A DNA stretch of 5,503 bases from Pseudomonadota bacterium (GCA_022573605.1 JACZTQ010000221.1:1-5503); one strand, 5' to 3'. Positions 1 to 5,476 are shown, numbered from the stretch's first letter. Made by a program: numbers and translations. The notes: generated from the sequence alone by a model not told the origin.

Positions 1-37
1 TGACCGGACCGATGTCGCCTGACAGCTCGACCGCCAT
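1..37 (-). CDS. Possible start of a divergent gene, cut by window edge
   Basis: Reading leftward from an ATG at 37-35 there are 12 open codons (MAVELSGDIGPV) running off the window edge, with the high-GC third positions seen in the real genes here. The reading looks like the N-terminal beta strand of a cytoplasmic protein, but 12 residues do not identify a family. No convincing Shine-Dalgarno sequence precedes the ATG; the upstream bases are only G/C-rich. If real, it would be divergent from dacB across about 135 bp. It could equally be chance. Confidence 0.25.
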   Translation of the reverse strand, partial: MAVELSGDIGPV

Positions 38-172
38 CCGCGCCCGGGGGGATTGGGTATAGCGGCTGCACCACAGAGGTTACCCCCGATGATGGTTGCG
101 CGGGCCGCCCGCATCTGCGATTTTGGCGCTGACGCGGGCGAACAACGCAGACGAGGGGCGGAGCGGGCTGCG

Positions 173-1702
173 ATGCTGCTGGCACGGCGAGGGGCAATCA
201 CCACAATTGCAGCGGCGTTTGTCGCGCTGGCCGTTGCCGGGTTCGGCATCGGCGCCGCCGGCGCGGCCGGGCCGGCCGGATCGCCCGTCCCGCCGCCCCG
301 CCCCGACCGGAGTGCGCAACTCGCGGTCGCGCCGGCGCCCGCCCAGCGTCATTCCGGCGCCTCCGGCTGGATCGTGATCGACCTCGACAGCGGCGAGGTG
401 ATCGACCAGCACCTCGCCGACACCCCCTTCGCCCCGGCCTCGGTGGCGAAGCTGCCGACCACCCTCTACGCCCTCGACCGGCTCGGTCCGGAGCACCGCT
501 TCGAGACCCGGGTGGCGATCGCCGGAGAGCTTCGGGGCGGGACCCTGGAGGGCGACCTGATCCTGATCGGCGGCGGCGACCCGGAGCTCGACACCGACGA
601 TTTGCTGGTGCTGGTCAGCCAGGTCGCGGAGCACGGTCTGCGCCGCCTCGGCGGGCGTTTCCTGGTCGATGGCTCGGCCGGGCCGCGGCTGGCGGAGATC
701 GACAGCGGCCAGCCGGTCGATGCCGCCTACAACCCCTCGCTCTCCGGGTTGAACCTCAACTTCAACCGGGTGCGGCTGAAATGGGACGCGCGCGGTGCTG
801 CGCAGACGCTGCGGGTCTCGGCCAAGGCCAACCGGCTCGACCCGGAGGTGGCGGGGGTGCGGGTGGTGCTGGCCAGCACCCCGGGGGCGCCGATGTTCAG
901 CCATGCGCTGATCGGCCGGGCCGAGGTCTGGCGCATGAGCCCGAGCGGCTTTCGCGGCAAGGGCGCGCGCTGGCTGCCGGTGCGCCGGCCCGAGCTTTAT
1001 GCCGGCGAGGTCTTCCAGTCGCTGGCCGAGGCCAATGGCGTCATCCTGGACCCGGCGCAAATGGGACCGGCGCCCGAGGGCGCGGGGGTGATCGCCCGGC
1101 ACCAGAGCCGCCCGCTGCGGTCGATGTTGCGAGGGATGCTGCGCTACTCCACCAACCTGACCGCCGAGCTGGCCGGTCTCGCCGCCAGCCGGGCAGGCGG
1201 CGTGGAACCGGCAACGCTGGCCGCCTCGGCCGCGGCGATGAACGCCTGGGCCGCCGAGGCCGCCGGGTTCACCCCCGGCGATCCCGGCTTCCGGCTGGTC
1301 AACCACTCCGGGCTGTCGACGACGTCGCGGGTCTCGCCGCGCCGCCTGGTCGAGCTCCTGGCCGCCATGGCCCGGCGCCAGGCGGAGCCGAACAAGCGCC
1401 ACCCCCGACTGCCCGGCGGCCTCACCGACCTGCTGCGCGACTACAACGTCGCCGCCCGGAGCATCGCTCTCGACACCAGCCACCTCGACATCGTCGCCAA
1501 GACCGGCACCATGGACTATGTGCGCGGGCTGGCGGGCTTCATCGCCACCCCGTCGGGACGGCGGCTGGTCTTCGCCATCTTCTCGAACGACCTCGAGCGG
1601 CGGGTCGAGGGCGCCCGGCGCATCGACCGCCGCTGGATGGCCCGCGCCCGGGTCTTCGAGCGCTCCCTGATCCGCCACTGGGTGCGGCGGCTGGAGGGGT
1701 GA
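173..1702 (+). CDS. dacB: D-alanyl-D-alanine carboxypeptidase/endopeptidase, PBP4 type (peptidase S13)
   Basis: This is a periplasmic low-molecular-weight penicillin-binding protein that trims the terminal D-Ala of peptidoglycan stem peptides and, in this family, also cleaves D-Ala-mDAP cross-links. From the ATG at 173 it is 509 aa, normal for the family. Residues 1-32 form a signal peptide (MLLARR, hydrophobic core, AAGAA), followed by a Pro/Ala-rich linker to about residue 60. All three active-site motifs are present and correctly ordered: SVAK at 90-93 (nucleophile Ser90, Lys93), STN at 326-328 and KTG at 443-445. The roughly 230 residues between the first two motifs fit the inserted domains typical of S13 enzymes. 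The frame is open upstream to a TTG at 53 and has ATGs at 89 and 92. The 173 start is preferred because GGAG lies 9 nt before it and it puts the signal peptide at the N-terminus. There is no functional link to the mer genes; it is probably the chromosomal neighbour of the inserted module. Confidence 0.92.
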   Translation: MLLARRGAITTIAAAFVALAVAGFGIGAAGAAGPAGSPVPPPRPDRSAQLAVAPAPAQRHSGASGWIVIDLDSGEVIDQHLADTPFAPASVAKLPTTLYALDRLGPEHRFETRVAIAGELRGGTLEGDLILIGGGDPELDTDDLLVLVSQVAEHGLRRLGGRFLVDGSAGPRLAEIDSGQPVDAAYNPSLSGLNLNFNRVRLKWDARGAAQTLRVSAKANRLDPEVAGVRVVLASTPGAPMFSHALIGRAEVWRMSPSGFRGKGARWLPVRRPELYAGEVFQSLAEANGVILDPAQMGPAPEGAGVIARHQSRPLRSMLRGMLRYSTNLTAELAGLAASRAGGVEPATLAASAAAMNAWAAEAAGFTPGDPGFRLVNHSGLSTTSRVSPRRLVELLAAMARRQAEPNKRHPRLPGGLTDLLRDYNVAARSIALDTSHLDIVAKTGTMDYVRGLAGFIATPSGRRLVFAIFSNDLERRVEGARRIDRRWMARARVFERSLIRHWVRRLEG

Positions 1703-1763
1703 GAGGGGCAATCGGGCCGGGGGCAGGCATTGACCCGGCAATCCGTAGCCATATGTGTTCCCG

Positions 1764-1853
1764 TCAAGCCGTTTTTGGCGCCCACAACCTGTTTTGCGCG
1801 ACCAGGGCGTTGGCCAGCACGATGAGTTTTCGCAGCACAGCGATGATGATGAC
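1764..1853 (-). pseudogene. C-terminal remnant of an IS110-like transposase
   Basis: On the - strand, a 29-codon stretch ending at a TGA (1764-1766) reads VIIIAVLRKLIVLANALVAQ and then NRLWAPKTA. This is the style of the extreme C-terminus of IS110-family (IS110/IS116/IS902) transposases, where a hydrophobic 'VRKLLV.LNA' helix is followed by a short basic/aromatic tail. The match is recognised from memory, not by search. Upstream codons (beyond 1853) do not continue the family and run straight into the 3' end of merR, so the catalytic DEDD and Ser-containing domains are absent. The local sequence is less GC-rich than its neighbours, which supports foreign origin. The bases downstream of the stop (about 1735-1763) may be the residual IS right end. 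It cannot encode an active recombinase. Confidence 0.6.
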
Positions 1854-1890
1854 GGAGCCGGCGCATGACACGGGCCGGCGCGATCCGCCC

Positions 1891-2280
1891 TTACGGCCTG
1901 GCGAGCGTCCGTAGCGCCGGGCAGGCGGTGTTGCCCTCGGCGCATTCGCGGACCAGTTCGCCAAGGGCGGCCTCGAGATCGCGCAGCGCCCCGATCTTGC
2001 GCCCGACCTCGGCAAGATGGCCTTCCGCGATCACCTTCACATCACGACAGGGCGAGTCGCTGTTTTCCGACAAGGCGAGCAGAGCGCGGGCCTCCGCAAG
2101 GGAAAAACCCAAGTCACGGCAACGCTTTATCAGGCAGAGCCGGGCGATACCGGCGGTGTCGTAGACGCGATGGCCGCTCAGCGTGCGCGGCGGCCCGGGC
2201 ACGATGCCGGCGCGCTCGTAGTAACGGATCGTCTCGACCGGGATCCCGCTCCCGCGGGCGGCCTCGCCGATGGACGGCAT
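1891..2280 (-). CDS. merR: MerR-family metal-responsive transcriptional regulator
   Basis: This 129-aa dimeric regulator binds the dyad in the divergent promoter and activates it by DNA distortion when metal binds. The N-terminal winged helix-turn-helix (residues about 1-70) has the family signature IGEAARGSGIPVETIRYYER and then GHRVYD with LGFSLAEARALL. A dimerisation helix (about 80-110) and a C-terminal metal loop follow. The three metal ligands are visible: Cys78, Cys113 and Cys120. Cys78 and Cys113 align with Cys82 and Cys117 of Tn501 MerR, but the last gap is 7 residues instead of 9. That matches the CadR pattern (77/112/119), so metal specificity is not settled by sequence; mercury is inferred from the neighbours merF and merA. 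A strong GAGGAGG ribosome site (2286-2292) lies 5 nt before the ATG. The gene is divergent from merF and its promoter overlaps the operator, so autoregulation is likely. Confidence 0.9.
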   Translation of the reverse strand: MPSIGEAARGSGIPVETIRYYERAGIVPGPPRTLSGHRVYDTAGIARLCLIKRCRDLGFSLAEARALLALSENSDSPCRDVKVIAEGHLAEVGRKIGALRDLEAALGELVRECAEGNTACPALRTLARP

Positions 2281-2297
2281 TTTCGCCTCCTCGCGAA

Positions 2298-2303
2298 ATT
2301 ATT
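2298..2303 (-). promoter_or_regulatory. Possible -10 element of merR
   Basis: Read leftward, the bases give AATAAT, a 5/6 match to TATAAT, in the most AT-rich part of the control region. The matching -35 position falls inside the operator dyad and is a poor match. Regulator bound at the operator would therefore cover the merR promoter, as in other divergent mer systems. Assigned from sequence similarity only. Confidence 0.4.
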
Positions 2304-2305
2304 CC

Positions 2306-2336
2306 TTGAACCTGTAGTGGCTACAGGATGCATGAT
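2306..2336 (+). promoter_or_regulatory. MerR-type long-spacer promoter of the merF-merA operon
   Basis: The -35 box is TTGAAC (2306-2311) and the -10 box is CATGAT (2331-2336, 4/6 to consensus, keeping the key A2 and T6). The spacer is exactly 19 bp. The 19-bp spacer is the hallmark of promoters activated by MerR-family proteins, which untwist the DNA to bring the two boxes into register. The operator dyad sits within this spacer. Transcription would start near 2343, leaving a leader of about 57 nt before merF. Confidence 0.82.
2311..2327. promoter_or_regulatory. MerR-family operator dyad
   Basis: CCTGTAGTGGCTACAGG is a perfect inverted repeat with 7-bp arms (CCTGTAG / CTACAGG) around TGG. 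It lies between the -35 and -10 boxes of the merF promoter. The arms differ from the GTAC-rich arms of the Tn501/Tn21 mer operator. They resemble the CTATAG/CTACAG arms I recall for CadR- and PbrR-type operators, which agrees with the cysteine spacing of the regulator. Confidence 0.88.
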
Positions 2337-2351
2337 TGCAGAATCAATGCA
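2329..2351. repeat. Imperfect inverted repeat over the -10 box and transcription start
   Basis: TGCATGATT (2329-2337) pairs with AATC-A-ATGCA (2342-2351). This gives 9 bp of stem with one bulged A (2346) and a 4-base loop GCAG. The repeat covers the -10 box and the predicted start of the mer transcript, immediately after the MerR dyad. It is too close to the predicted start to be fully transcribed, so it may be a protein site rather than an RNA hairpin. No function is known. Confidence 0.5.
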
Positions 2352-2399
2352 ACCGGGACCGGGGCGACCCGATCGCCACTTCGGCTTTGGAGGGAAGGG

Positions 2400-2633
2400 A
2401 TGGACGACAAAAGGCTGCTGAAAACCGGAATCATCGGGTCGGCCGTCATGGCGCTGTGCTGTGTCACGCCGATCCTGGTGGTGCTGTTCGGCGCGGTCGG
2501 GCTGTCGGCCCTGATCGGCTATCTCGATTTCGTGCTGCTGCCGGCGCTGGCGATCTTCCTCGCGATCACCGGCTACGCGCTGTGGAAACGCAACCGCCAC
2601 GGCGCCGACCCGCAAGGCGACAGCGATGTCTGA
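2400..2633 (+). CDS. merF: Mercuric ion inner-membrane transporter MerF
   Basis: This 77-aa protein carries Hg(II) across the inner membrane to MerA. It has two membrane helices, about 12-33 and 42-62, joined by a short loop, with a basic C-terminus (KRNRH). The family core is clear: IIGSAVMALCCVTP, then GLSALIGYLDFVLLPALAIF, nearly colinear with plasmid MerF (81 aa). The vicinal cysteines Cys20-Cys21 in helix 1 are present. The second cysteine pair, which classical MerF carries near the C-terminus, is absent; the tail ends DPQGDSDV. The ATG at 2400 follows GGAGG (2389-2393) by 6 nt, and starting further upstream would put coding sequence over the promoter. The last 8 bp overlap merA, so the two are probably translationally coupled. 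No merT or merP accompanies it, so MerF is the only recognised transporter here. Confidence 0.9.
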   Translation: MDDKRLLKTGIIGSAVMALCCVTPILVVLFGAVGLSALIGYLDFVLLPALAIFLAITGYALWKRNRHGADPQGDSDV

Positions 2634-4053
2634 CGGCGGCGCCCCGAGCGCGCGCGCCGGCTACGACCTCGCCGTGATCGGCGCCGGTTCGGCCGGGTTT
2701 TCCGCCGCCATCAGCGCCGCCGAGCAGGGCGCCCGGGTGGCGCTGATCGGCGCCGGGACCATCGGCGGCACCTGCGTCAATTTCGGCTGCGTGCCCTCGA
2801 AGGCCCTGATCCGGGCGGTCGAGCCCTTGCATCAGGCGAAAGCCGCCCGGCGGTTCGACGGCATCGCGGCCGAGGCCCGGCTGACCGACTGGCGGGCGAT
2901 GGTGGCGCAGAAGCAGGCGCTGGTCGATGAGCTGCGCCAGGCGAAATACCTCGATCTGCTGCCGGCCTACAACCGGATCGCCTATCGCCAGGGCGCGGCG
3001 CGCTTCGCCGAGCGCGGGGCGCTGCTGGTCGACGGCGCGCCGCTGGCCGCGGACAAGATCGTGATCACCACCGGATCGCGCCCGGCCGAGCCCTCGATCC
3101 CCGGCATCGGCGAGGTGCCTTACCTGACCAGCACCACGGCGCTGGAACTGGAGCGCCCGCCGGCCTCCTTGCTGGTCATCGGGGCGGGCTATATCGGCGC
3201 CGAACTGGCGCAACTGTTCGCCCGCGCCGGGGTCGCGGTCACCGTGGTCAGCCGCCGCGGGCTGCTGCCCGAGGGCGAGCCGGAGATCGCCGAGGCGCTG
3301 ACCCGATACCTGTCGGACGAAGGCGTGCGTTTTGTCAGTGGCATCACCTACCAGCGGATCGAGCGGACCGCGAACGGCGTGCGCCTGGCCGTCACCAGGG
3401 ACGGCGAGCGGATCGGGATCGAGGCCGAGGCGGTGCTGGTCGCGGCGGGCCGCCGGGCGAACACCGAGGGGCTGGCGCTGGAGGCCGGCGGGATCGCCAC
3501 CGACCGGTGCGGCGCGATCACCGTCGACGACCGGATGCGCACCTCGCGCGCCGGGGTCTACGCCGCCGGCGACGTCACCGGGCGCGACCAGTTCGTCTAC
3601 ATGGCCGCCTACGGGGCCAAGCTCGCGGCCCGCAACGCGCTCAACGGCGATGCCCTGCGCTACGACAATGCGGCGATGCCGGCGGTGGTCTTCACCGACC
3701 CCAACGTCGCCACGGTGGGCCTGACCGAGGCGGCGGCGCGGGCCGCCGGGATCGACGTCAGGACCACGGTCCTCGGGCTCGAGAACGTGCCGAGGGCGCT
3801 GGTGGCGCGCGACACCCGCGGCCTGATCAAGCTGGTCGCCGATGCGGGTTCGATGAAGTTGCTCGGCGCGCATATCCTCGCCCCGGAGGGCGCCGACAGC
3901 ATCCAGACCGCGGTGCTGGCGATCAAGGCCGGCATGACCGTCGACGAGCTCGGCGCCACCGTCTTCCCCTATCTGACCACCGTCGAGGGGTTGAAACTGG
4001 CGGCCCAGACCTTCGGCAAGGACGTGACCATGCTGTCGTGTTGCGCCGGATGA
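2626..4053 (+). CDS. merA: Mercuric reductase MerA, core form without NmerA
   Basis: This is a cytoplasmic FAD-dependent dimer that reduces Hg(II) to Hg(0) with NADPH. At 475 aa it matches the catalytic core and lacks the N-terminal HMA-type NmerA domain of longer forms such as Tn501 MerA (561 aa). In order it shows the FAD dinucleotide fold GAGSAG (19-24), the redox-active disulfide GGTCVNFGCVPSK (Cys50, Cys55), the NADPH fold GAGYIG (186-191), the second FAD motif YAAGDVT (312-318) with QFVYMAA, and a dimerisation domain from about residue 350 (VVFTDPNVATVG). It ends with FPYLTTVEGLKLAAQTF (447-463) and the terminal LSCCAG. The last motif, Cys472-Cys473, is the Hg(II) delivery pair that separates MerA from other disulfide oxidoreductases. 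AAGG (2614-2617) lies 8 nt before the ATG. The start overlaps the end of merF in ATGTCTGA. Confidence 0.96.
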   Translation: MSDGGAPSARAGYDLAVIGAGSAGFSAAISAAEQGARVALIGAGTIGGTCVNFGCVPSKALIRAVEPLHQAKAARRFDGIAAEARLTDWRAMVAQKQALVDELRQAKYLDLLPAYNRIAYRQGAARFAERGALLVDGAPLAADKIVITTGSRPAEPSIPGIGEVPYLTSTTALELERPPASLLVIGAGYIGAELAQLFARAGVAVTVVSRRGLLPEGEPEIAEALTRYLSDEGVRFVSGITYQRIERTANGVRLAVTRDGERIGIEAEAVLVAAGRRANTEGLALEAGGIATDRCGAITVDDRMRTSRAGVYAAGDVTGRDQFVYMAAYGAKLAARNALNGDALRYDNAAMPAVVFTDPNVATVGLTEAAARAAGIDVRTTVLGLENVPRALVARDTRGLIKLVADAGSMKLLGAHILAPEGADSIQTAVLAIKAGMTVDELGATVFPYLTTVEGLKLAAQTFGKDVTMLSCCAG

Positions 4054-4063
4054 GCGAGGCGCC

Positions 4064-4285
4064 ATGAGCGACAGGATCACCGCCGGACTGGTCACCTTCG
4101 CCGCCATCCTGCCGCTCTGCGCGGTCTGTGTGCTCGGGCCGGCGGCGGTCTGGTCGATGCTCATTTGGCCGATAGCCTGGCTCGGCGGGTTCGCTCTGGC
4201 GCCGGCGATGCTGGTGTCGGCCGGTGGCGCGGCCCTGGTCTACTTGCTGCTGAGATGGCGGCGGCGGCGCCGGGAACCGCAGTGA
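4064..4285 (+). CDS. Small membrane protein with CxxC, unknown, in mer operon
   Basis: This 73-aa protein begins 10 nt after merA, with GAGG (4056-4059) 4 nt before the ATG. Two membrane helices are evident, about 8-30 and 36-63, followed by a very basic tail (RWRRRRR, 64-70) that should sit in the cytoplasm. Helix 1 contains PLCAVCVLGP, so Cys19 and Cys22 form a CxxC after a proline. The size, two-helix layout, paired cysteines in the first helix and operon position parallel MerF and MerE, small proteins that move mercury. However, the sequence is not recognisably either one: MerF has adjacent cysteines and MerE has CPC. An Hg(II) transport or relay role is therefore inference. An overlapping reading in another frame (from 4165) is only an upstream extension of the next gene. 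Confidence 0.75.
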   Translation: MSDRITAGLVTFAAILPLCAVCVLGPAAVWSMLIWPIAWLGGFALAPAMLVSAGGAALVYLLLRWRRRRREPQ

Positions 4286-4305
4286 TTGCAAAGGAACGTG
4301 AAACC

Positions 4306-4923
4306 ATGCGCAGACCTGACTTCTACACCGCGGCCGCCCCGATGGCCTTCATCGTGGGGTTCGGCTGGGTCTACCTGTCGATGGTGTTCCTCAAGGTGCC
4401 GGGCTGGCCGGCGATGGTCGCCATGGCGGGCTACTACGCGGTCGGCGGGCTCGCCTGCCACGAACGCCACGACAATGCGGCCAAGTCGCTCAAGGGGCTG
4501 CTGCTGGGGGTTGTCGCGAGCTGGATCGGGGTGGCGGTCTGGGCCGCCTGGTTCAAGGGCGACCCGGTCGCCATGGCGGTGGTGATGGGCGCCGTGGCGG
4601 CGACCGCCGTGCTGATGACAAAATGGCGGCTGATGGGGGATTTCCAGTTCATCGCCATGCCGCAGACGTTTCTCGGCGCGACGATCTATTTCGGGCTCTT
4701 CAGCACCTTCATGATGGCCGGAATGGTGCCGGGCGGGCTGCTGTTCGGGGCGCTGCAACCGCTGGTGATCCAGGGCAAGGCGCAGCCCCATGTCGCCGGC
4801 GCGCTGGCCGTCGTGCTGGTGCTCTCGGGAGTGCTGCTCGGCAACCTCCACCAGCGCGCATCGCTCTGGCTGGCGGGCAGCTCGGGCGAGCCGGCGCAAC
4901 CCGGTACGCCGGTCTCGCGGTGA
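4306..4923 (+). CDS. DUF1097-like multi-pass membrane protein
   Basis: This 205-aa inner-membrane protein starts 20 nt after the previous gene. The ATG at 4306 is chosen over in-frame sequence from 4165 because AAGGAA (4291-4296) precedes it by 9 nt and the earlier stretch overlaps the 73-aa gene. About six hydrophobic segments are seen, near 12-29, 34-50, 62-83, 88-105, 115-140 and 163-181. The pattern GFGWVYLS, then KSLKGLLLGVVASWIGVAVW, then FIAMPQTFLGATIYFG resembles DUF1097 proteins such as E. coli YcdZ, whose function is unknown; the match is from memory. It is longer than YcdZ (163 aa), with an extra Met-rich stretch (FMMAGMVPGG, 135-144) and a hydrophilic tail. A CHERH motif (Cys51, His52, His55) between segments 2 and 3 could bind metal. 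Co-transcription with merA is suggested by the spacing. Confidence 0.8.
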   Translation: MRRPDFYTAAAPMAFIVGFGWVYLSMVFLKVPGWPAMVAMAGYYAVGGLACHERHDNAAKSLKGLLLGVVASWIGVAVWAAWFKGDPVAMAVVMGAVAATAVLMTKWRLMGDFQFIAMPQTFLGATIYFGLFSTFMMAGMVPGGLLFGALQPLVIQGKAQPHVAGALAVVLVLSGVLLGNLHQRASLWLAGSSGEPAQPGTPVSR

Positions 4924-4943
4924 GCCGGGGGAACGGCGCCGGC

Positions 4944-5324
4944 ATGGCGATGGTGAAGAACGCGACCCACGGGGCGCAGGACTGGGCGCGCAGCCTCGCC
5001 GGTTACCTGATCGCCTGGGGCATCCCCTCGATCATCCTGGTCGCGGCCGGGCTGCTGGACCCGGCGTCGCGGGCCCTGGTCTGGGCCGGCGCTCTCACCT
5101 GGATGGGCGCGGGCTGCCTGCTGAACGCACGGCGCTGCGGGCGGACCCATTGCCGCTATACCGGACCCTACTACCTGGCGATGATCGTGCCGGTGGCGCT
5201 GCTTGGGGCCGGGGATCTCGCGCCCGGCGTCTGGGCCTGGTGGGTGATCGGTGCGATGATCCTGCTCGGAGCCAAGCTCATCTGGCTGGTGACCGAGGGT
5301 CTGTGGGGCAAATACCGGGCGTGA
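4944..5324 (+). CDS. Four-helix membrane protein with Cys/His cluster, unknown
   Basis: This 126-aa protein is the last gene of the run, 20 nt after the DUF1097-like gene. The ATG at 4944 has GGGGGAA (4927-4933) about 10 nt upstream; an ATG at 4950 is an alternative. The same frame is open much further upstream, but that part is an out-of-frame reading of the preceding gene. Four membrane helices are predicted by eye: about 17-38, 43-60, 77-93 and 97-117. Between helices 2 and 3 lies a polar segment, CLLNARRCGRTHCRYTGP, with Cys58, Cys65, His69 and Cys70. This compact Cys/His group next to the membrane looks like a conserved motif of an uncharacterised protein family, and could bind a soft metal. 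The function is not known. Its place at the end of a mer operon suggests, but does not prove, a role in mercury handling. Confidence 0.75.
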   Translation: MAMVKNATHGAQDWARSLAGYLIAWGIPSIILVAAGLLDPASRALVWAGALTWMGAGCLLNARRCGRTHCRYTGPYYLAMIVPVALLGAGDLAPGVWAWWVIGAMILLGAKLIWLVTEGLWGKYRA

Positions 5325-5376
5325 TTTCGTTGATCGCCGGTGTGCCTGGCGGCGCCGCCGCAAGCCTCCCCCCCGA

Positions 5377-5400
5377 CCCCCCTCCCAAGGGGAGTGGGGG
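5377..5400. terminator. GC-rich hairpin downstream of the operon, possible terminator
   Basis: CCCCCCTCCC (5377-5386) pairs with GGGAG (5390-5394) and GGGGG (5396-5400), giving 10 bp with one bulged T (5395) and a 3-base loop AAG. It lies 52 bp after the stop codon of the last gene. No T-run follows on either strand, so it is not a canonical Rho-independent terminator. It may stall polymerase, protect the 3' end, or simply be part of the dispersed repeat. Confidence 0.35.
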
Positions 5401-5416
5401 GCGCAAACGGCGGGGG

Positions 5417-5430
5417 CGGGGCTTGCCCCG
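5417..5430. repeat. Small perfect hairpin
   Basis: CGGGG (5417-5421) and CCCCG (5426-5430) form a 5-bp perfect stem around the loop CTTG. It is the second of three hairpins in the terminal non-coding stretch and has no T-run. It is short enough to be chance in sequence this GC-rich. Confidence 0.3.
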
Positions 5431-5476
5431 GCATCGTCACGGCCCTCTCCCCCGACCCCTTCTCCGGGGCTTACGC

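Larger units (their letters stand above)
5365..5465. repeat. Pair of imperfect C-rich direct repeats
   Basis: CCTCCCCCCCGACCCCCCTC and the next bases (5365-5386) recur as CCCTCTCCCCCGACCCCTTC and the next bases (5443-5465), sharing a C-run, GACCCC, C/T-run pattern. Such C-rich intergenic units are often dispersed repeats in high-GC alphaproteobacterial genomes. Here they lie in the 179-bp non-coding end of the window, downstream of the last operon gene. No ORF in this stretch looks real. Confidence 0.45.

Noticed and set aside
53..172. N-terminal extension of dacB from TTG at 53 or ATG at 89/92
   Set aside because: The extension has no ribosome site and would place 27-40 residues ahead of a clear signal peptide; ATG at 173 with GGAG 9 nt upstream fits better.
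1716..1739. Stem GCCGGG/CCCGGC after dacB as a transcription terminator
   Set aside because: Only 6 bp with a 12-base loop and no T-run; weak and possibly part of the IS relic end.
781..1914. Open + strand frame of 377 aa running past the dacB stop
   Set aside because: An out-of-frame reading of dacB, Arg/Ala/Gly-rich, with no ribosome site or domain.
80..1945. Very long open frame on the - strand (621 aa) across dacB
   Set aside because: It is a shadow of dacB in GC-rich DNA. The translation is rich in Arg, Gly, Pro and His, has no recognisable domain, and lies opposite a gene with all catalytic motifs intact.
2281..2399. Riboswitch or small RNA in the merR-merF gap
   Set aside because: The gap is fully accounted for by the ribosome sites, the MerR-type promoter, its operator and one adjacent inverted repeat; no larger fold is seen.
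2566..4164. Long open frame on the - strand (532 aa) across merA
   Set aside because: It is antisense to an unmistakable merA; its composition (Arg/Gly/Asp/His-rich, low complexity) and lack of a start signal mark it as a shadow.
4623..4943. Upstream part of the frame that contains the 126-aa gene
   Set aside because: It overlaps the DUF1097-like gene in another frame, is Arg/Gly-rich and lacks membrane segments; the real start is at 4944.
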